Shown in pieces: positions 59,141 through 64,000 of a stretch of 64,000 bases of DNA (the first letter of the stretch is position 1; each line of letters opens with the position of its first letter). Position numbers and translations under genes: made by a program. Source of the DNA: Floccularia luteovirens. Taxonomy: Eukaryota > Basidiomycota > Agaricomycetes > Agaricales > Squamanitaceae. The stretch spans positions 1,984,001 through 2,048,000 of the forward strand of contig VSJF01000001.1 of assembly GCA_009739215.1 (NCBI GenBank). Reading direction: 5' to 3'. The notes under the pieces are model-generated. The model did no database searches and was not told the origin of the DNA. It saw only the letters and a list, made by a program, of their open reading frames with translations.

Positions 59141-60012
59141 ATGGGTCAGTAACCGTTCACAACTTGCGTCTCATGTAACTGACTGTTTCACCAGACTTCC
59201 AGGTATATTTCTTGCGAAAACTCCCTTTTATTACGTCTCTAAAAAATGAACGATAGAATCGTGTCGGCTCAAAATTTGGTGGCGGTGGTGTTGCTGGTGC
59301 TTCAGAAACAAATGTAGACAGACGTGAACGACTCAGGAAGCTTGCTCTCGAAACAATTGACCTTGCTAAGGTACGAAACTACATCTTTACCTATAGGAAG
59401 ATATCTTAACCTTTCTTTCAAAGGACCCTTATATCCTCCGTAACCATCTTGGTTCTCTTGAATGTCGACTTTGTTTGACACTTCATACCAATGAGGGTTC
59501 ATATCTTGCTCATACACAAGGCAAAAAGCATCAGACCAACCTTGCACGCCGTGCTGCTCGGGATGCAAAAGACACGCAATTAATGATCGCTCCAGCAGCA
59601 AGCAATATTCAACGCAAAGTTTTCTTAAAGATAGGACGGCCTGGTTACCGGGTCACAAAAGTACGTGATAGAGATACTGGAAAAGAGGGAATGATGGTGC
59701 AAGTACATCTTCCCCAAATTAAAGAGGGTGTGCTGCCTAGGCGTCGGTTTATGAGTGCATGGGAACAGAAGAGAGAGCCTCCCAATAAGGCATACCAATA
59801 TCTCATTGTATGTTGCATACATTTATTGACGTTACTAAATGCTTATTTTCAATCATCAGGTTGCAGCGGAGCCGTATGAGACAATTGCATTCCGTATTCC
59901 TGCACGTGAAATAGAAGATGAGACAGACGATGCAGGTTACTGGAACTGGTCCCATTGGGATCCCGACACAAAACAGTATAGCTTCCAATTCATGTTCCGT
60001 CTGACTTTCTGA
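59141..60012 (+). CDS. PRP11: splicing factor 3a subunit 2 (SF3A2/Prp11)
   Basis: Exons 59141-59144, 59195-59202, 59257-59370, 59424-59807, 59860-60012 (220 aa). The protein reads MDFQNRVGSKFGGGGVAGASETNVDRRERLRKLALETIDLAKDPY and is followed by the matrin-type C2H2 finger (CRLCLTLHTNEGSYLAHTQGKKHQTN) and the conserved GRPGYRVTKVRD, GVLPRRRFMSAWEQ and YWNWSHWDPDTKQYSFQF. It matches the U2 snRNP SF3a subunit Prp11/Sap62, which binds SF3A1 and helps form the prespliceosome. It lacks the Pro-rich tail of animal SF3A2. Coding exon 1 is only ATGG, and exon 2 is 8 nt; both are needed to make the conserved MDFQNRVGSKFGGGG. Confidence 0.93.
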
Positions 60013-60661
60013 ACATAGCTTGGCGTTTTCCTTGACGAATCAACCAACTGGTGTTGTAACTAAATTATACTTGTGTAGTTCTTGTTCTGACACAAATGAA
60101 AGGACTGATTAGTCACAACTTCTCTGCCATAGTCTGTGGTATGCCAAGGGTGTTTCTTGATCTGTTTTAGCCAGCAAGAAGCTACTTTACGATATTGGTA
60201 ATCCCTGATCATGCTGTGTATTGACTCTTGGATAGCTCTTTAACAAAAACCCTAGCATACATGCACATTTTTCTGGTATTCTTTACTTTCTAGCACTGCC
60301 TTCTATGTCTAACGGCAATGAGCCAATACAGGAGAAAGGAAGATTAGAAGTCAAACAAAAGTAGTGGATCAAACGAAAGAAAAAAAGAAGTCCTTATCTG
60401 ATTACCACTATATTTTTTAGGGAGTACATAGCCTTAACCAATAACATTCGAATAGAGAGAAACGTCCGGATAAACAACAATGATTAATGAAGGGACTGAC
60501 TACGATAATACAAAAATGTCCTGTGAATTGTCATGTGTTAATGTGTATAAATGCGTTGAGATGGAGTCATGATTAGATCGTGAAAGAAGATTATAGACGG
60601 AGAGCATTCGCCGTAAAGATGTTCCGAAGTGAAACAAATGTCATAAAACTATTTCTTAGCG
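60013..60661. other. intergenic, convergent 3' flanks
   Basis: This AT-rich region of 649 bp separates the SF3A2 stop from the stop of the disordered-protein gene. I see no coding frame, RNA gene or repeat; probably two 3' UTRs and spacer. Confidence 0.5.
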
Positions 60662-63275
60662 TCAAGTTTTCTTCTTGCTCAAGACCCGTTTGGTGTTCTT
60701 CTCTGTCTTCGATCTAGTGGGTCGAGAGTCAGCTGACACCGGGTGCATAAGGTGAGGGACATCGGAGATAGAAGAGATAGACAAAGTTGCCACAGCAGGT
60801 GGTTCTTGAGATCTGAACACACCCAACAAACTACTCCGCTTTTGCAATTTTCGACTCCCGGAAATCGGAATATCCTGGGCACGTGGTGCATGGAATTGTC
60901 CTAGGGTTGCTGACTTCTGAGGGGAGGGGGGCCGGGATGGATAGGATGGGTACAAGGTCTGAGGTTGGAATCGTACTTGATGAAGAGGAGTAGCTGCGAC
61001 CGAATTACGTCGAGATTGTACTTGACTCGAAATAGTTGCAGCAGTCGACTGTTGCAATGGAGCTGGCATAACCAATCGCTTAGGCATATAGTGTGGCTTG
61101 TGTGGCTGTCCTCCATGTATCTTTGAAGCAGCAGAACCGCTTCTTGTTGATTGTTGAACACTTCTAGCATCGGGATTGTAGTCAGCACGAGAAGGCGGTG
61201 GGGCGGGATGTGGGGGGGCTTGGTATGTAGGCATATTAGGCCTAAAAAGTTGGCCGGGTGGACCGGGTTGTGTAAGTATTTGTTGTGAGCGAGGACGATC
61301 TATATTACGGTTGTTAGATGGCAGACTATCTTGTTGGGGTTTAATCTGTCCATTTTTGGGGATGATTATCTGTTCTGAATGGTGGTGATTCATGTTTCGT
61401 TGTAGTGACTGTAGTTGTGCCAGTTGCAGCTGACTCGGAACTGGTATTGATATCCTTTGATACGTCTCTTCAGGAGAGCTAACAACAATTGGACTGCTTT
61501 CATCATAAGGAGGTGGTGTACCTCCGTTGACGACTCGCAATTGAGATACCTGCCTTGTGATTGAAACTGGAGACCCTGCTGCCAAACGACGACGATCTTG
61601 CTCCTGTGAATTCACAGGGTTCATAGGTTCGATATCAAGAGGATCCAGAGGTAGATTAAGTTCTAAACGATAATCGTCTCTTGAATTCGAGTTGTGCAGA
61701 TGAACAGGATCATAAGGATTGTATTCCACATCCTTCTGTGATGTACTATCAACAGCCGTCTCGCTGTCAATGGGACTCAGACGCAATTCTGAAGAAAGAC
61801 CCATCATAGCCATTCCAAGTTGTGTGTTGATGCTCTCCGGGTCTATTTGTCCCTGTCCCTGCCGTATGAGCTTCCGATTTCTTGATTCGGAAGTGGGAGG
61901 TTCAACAGCGTTTTCATTATCTATCGATGCTGCGGGAATATGACTCAGTTCCTGCGGATTCGGTATTTGCCCTATGCTGAGTGCAGATCGGGAAGCGTCC
62001 TGAATCTGTATTTGCAACGCAGATATGGGTTGGGCTTGCGGTAGGCTCTTAGAAATTTTATGAGAAGGTCTAAGTGGACTAGAAACAGAGTTGAACGTCC
62101 GATAATCGTTTGTGAGGATTTGACCAGGCGACAGGTTCAAGGAAATGGGGGTGGGTTGATGTGGGGTATATACCTGTTGAAAACGATTATCAGTTCAAGC
62201 AATCAGATATCACAGTTAAGAAATGTACATGAGTTGTCCCATTAGCTTCAAATGTATATGTCCGCATTTGAGGAGCTTGTACAAGATTTTGGGAAGCATT
62301 ACGGTTATCTCTTATAACTCGTGAAATGGCTTCATAAGGCCCTCCATGATGCATGTGCATTCCTAATGGGTTCGTTTCGTCAAGTTCATCAATTCTATCA
62401 AGATCGGGTGAAATGTGACGACGACCATCAGCTTGCCGCATCGCCGATGCAGTTGGAGTATCTTCTGCAGTGGTCGCGGGTCTTACAGAAAGACTTGGTC
62501 TCTCTAGTTCCCGATGCACTGATGGACTAGAAAAGAAACGGGTCGCAGGTGGACGAGAATCTTGTGTCGGTTTTTGACGGGATTGCTGTGCCTGAGAAAT
62601 TGATGTGGCAGGCTTGGGGGGCTCGGTCGTCTCTTTACGGCGCAGCAGGAATCCTGTGAGTTTTTTAGTGTCCTTGTGGGCTGGGGCTGTGTGGATATGT
62701 GAGCCAGGATGAGATAGACCCTCTGGGAACCGATTTTGTGGCATTGAAGCGGATGGAGGTGGGTTTAGAGGAAAGGAACGGGGTGGTGTATTTGAAGTGG
62801 AAAAAGAGAAAGGGCCACCAGTGCCATCAGTGGACATTGGAGAATTAGGTGGTTGAGGAGGGAGAAAATGGCGGTCAGTGACTAAGTAATGGGAAGGGGC
62901 AGTGGTAGAAGAGGACGGCTTGGGACGAGAGGTGTTCAATATAGGAGGATGGCCTGGGGGGTTCACCCAAGTTATTTCGTGACTCGTGACGAAATATGGG
63001 TGTGTCTTGGGGTCAGCTGAGAAAGCTGGGTCGTCTAACTGTCTGAATGTCGACTTCTGCGGGTCTAACTGGCTAGGTGGTGGGGGTACTGTAGAGGGAA
63101 ATTTGAGTACGTTCAGTCTCATGGACGATGTCCCCGGAGTGGTCGACACTAAGAAGCTAGACAGAGCAGCCCCTGTGTTGCAATGCTTATGTCTATGCGG
63201 ATTAGCGCCCCGTTGGAGCGTCACGGGCTTGCTGGGACGGGAATGTATTGATGGCGTCAGATCAACAATTGGCAT
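60662..63275 (-). CDS. large disordered protein with weak Pal1-like motif
   Basis: Exons 63275-62229 and 62173-60662 (852 aa). It is Pro/Ser/Gln-rich and disordered almost throughout. One conserved island spans the intron: LDRIDELDETNPLGMHMHHGGPYEAISRV, then HVYTPHQPTPISLNLSPGQIL. The hydrophobic-Gly...HHxGP[YF]xA pattern recalls the Pal1 family (LFHHDGPFDA), whose members act in cell shape and endocytosis in fission yeast; this is a remote resemblance and could be convergent. The C-terminus is basic (RSKTEKNTKRVLSKKKT). I recall similar unnamed proteins in other basidiomycetes. Function is not assigned. A (CGT)5 repeat lies just upstream at 63303-63318, in the promoter or 5' UTR. Confidence 0.7.
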
Positions 63276-63302
63276 GGATTTTCAGTGAGAAAAAAAGCGA
63301 AA

Positions 63303-63318
63303 CGTCGTCGTCGTCGTC
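63303..63318. repeat. (CGT)5 microsatellite
   Basis: Five perfect CGT units lie about 28 bp upstream of the ATG at 63275 of the Pal1-like gene. Confidence 0.9.
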
Positions 63319-63507
63319 AGTTCATTCTGCAAACAAGCAGCACTGCTGATTGTAATCATCAAAAAATTCATAAAAATTTATACACGTGTAATACTCTTAC
63401 GTCCGTTCGCTTGACACATAATAATCCTTTATTGAAGTAAAAACAATGGTGGCTGTAATGAGTTCTATATGCTAAGTAATGCTGGTAGTCGTCCATTTGA
63501 TCATATC

Positions 63508-64000
63508 TCAACCACCTCTTCGGCTTGGAAACATCCTTGTGACACTTCCATCAACTATACCCTGCCTAATCGAGGGTCCTGGTAATCGTGAATTCGTGGC
63601 CCTTACAACAGGCTTCGGCAATCCGGAGGACATGCTCGTAGGAACAGACCTCGCAGGAGGTCTAAGCCCTCCAAGCGGCGGAGCTAGCTCTTTCCGTTCC
63701 CTCGCTACAGATGAAACAATATTGTTACTACTAATAGTCGTCACGGGAACGCGACGAGGCCCCACACCAGTAGAGAGAGTGGAAGACCTTTCGATGATGG
63801 TCCCAGCCCTACCTCTCGCGCCCGCACCTACTGTCTTAGACACTACAGGTCCTTCCGAAGCAAGAACCCGACGAGGTCCTGTGCCCGACTGACTTGACAT
63901 CGCCGTAGAAAAGACAGAAGATGATGTGATTGAATTCGAAATAGTTGTTACTGATCTAACTGGCCGAGTTGGAGCAGTGTTGGTGATACAATTATCATTG
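63508..64000 (-). CDS. C-terminal part of an unrecognised basic Ser/Gly/Pro-rich protein (5' end outside window)
   Basis: On the minus strand the frame is open from 64000 down to a stop at 63508, about 163 residues. It contains a duplicated GPRRV motif (SGTGPRRVLAS and GVGPRRVPVT), is rich in Ser, Thr, Arg, Pro and Gly, and ends FPSRRGG. The in-frame Met at 63900 is probably internal because the frame stays open upstream to the window edge. The overlapping + frame at 63479-63892 is more hydrophobic but lacks any family resemblance, and I take it as the shadow. No domain recognised; likely a disordered tail. Confidence 0.5.
   Translation of the reverse strand, partial: NDNCITNTAPTRPVRSVTTISNSITSSSVFSTAMSSQSGTGPRRVLASEGPVVSKTVGAGARGRAGTIIERSSTLSTGVGPRRVPVTTISSNNIVSSVARERKELAPPLGGLRPPARSVPTSMSSGLPKPVVRATNSRLPGPSIRQGIVDGSVTRMFPSRRGG

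Noticed and set aside
63479..63892. 137-codon + strand frame near the right edge
   Set aside because: It overlaps a minus-strand frame that stays open to the window edge and has repeated GPRRV motifs; the + frame has no recognisable feature.
1..64000. Mating-type locus, biosynthetic gene cluster or mobile element
   Set aside because: No homeodomain or pheromone-receptor genes; the single P450 stands among housekeeping genes with no synthase; no transposase, integrase, reverse transcriptase or terminal repeats were seen.

Overview
This window looks like a gene-dense piece of nuclear genome from a basidiomycete fungus, most likely an Agaricomycete. The evidence is an exon-intron architecture with many introns of about 45-65 nt (I placed roughly 170 by hand), a family set typical of mushroom-forming fungi (CBM1-GH5 cellulase, GH16 KRE6/SKN1 enzyme, Ima1, multi-FAS1 protein, P450, Tea1-like kelch protein), and moderate GC content. 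I cannot name the genus. I saw no RNA genes, transposons, CRISPR arrays or operons. Exon coordinates were derived by reading frames, splice signals and remembered family conservation; allow for errors of a base or so.

Layout, left to right: 3' part of a single-pass membrane protein (2-700, +); Ima1 inner nuclear membrane protein (1169-3004, -); SNAPc SNAP43-like subunit (3354-4508, +); KRE6/SKN1 GH16 (4612-7187, +); UBE2O-type E2/E3 ubiquitin enzyme (7391-10908, -); F-box protein (11305-13141, +); mitochondrial N-acetylglutamate synthase ARG2 (13644-15620, +); mitochondrial carnitine/acylcarnitine carrier (15899-17267, -); membrane-anchored protein with about five FAS1 domains (17620-20452, -); Mit1/CHD-type chromatin remodeller (20721-27023, -); LDAH-type hydrolase (27257-28474, -); exocyst Sec8 (28595-33301, +); LYR-motif protein (33328-34486, -); CBM1-GH5 endoglucanase (34915-36862, +); ribosome export GTPase Lsg1 (37176-39472, +); FHA-kinase of Chk2/Cds1/Mek1 type (39644-41787, +); S-formylglutathione hydrolase (41837-43027, -); cytochrome P450 (43434-45556, +); triacylglycerol-lipase-like protein with a long disordered N-terminus (45978-47826, -); Tea1-like kelch/coiled-coil protein (48510-53533, +); rRNA-processing factor Rrp5 (53743-58921, -); splicing factor SF3A2/Prp11 (59141-60012, +); a disordered protein with a weak Pal1-like motif (60662-63275, -); 3' part of a basic Ser/Gly-rich protein running off the window (63508-64000, -).

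Most genes are housekeeping and unlinked in function: ribosome biogenesis (Rrp5, Lsg1), splicing (SF3A2), snRNA transcription (SNAP43), secretion, polarity and wall (Sec8, Tea1, KRE6), chromatin (Mit1, Ima1), mitochondrion (ARG2, carnitine carrier, LYR). Only the endoglucanase, P450, FAS1 protein and lipase look like niche or accessory functions. I do not see a convincing undescribed system. The most unusual content is in gene structure: a high density of micro-exons (6, 7, 8, 8, 9, 9, 11, 13, 14 nt), several of which encode catalytic or strongly conserved motifs; two or three GC-AG introns; and two single-base frameshifts, one in Mit1 and one in Rrp5, within otherwise intact conserved genes.
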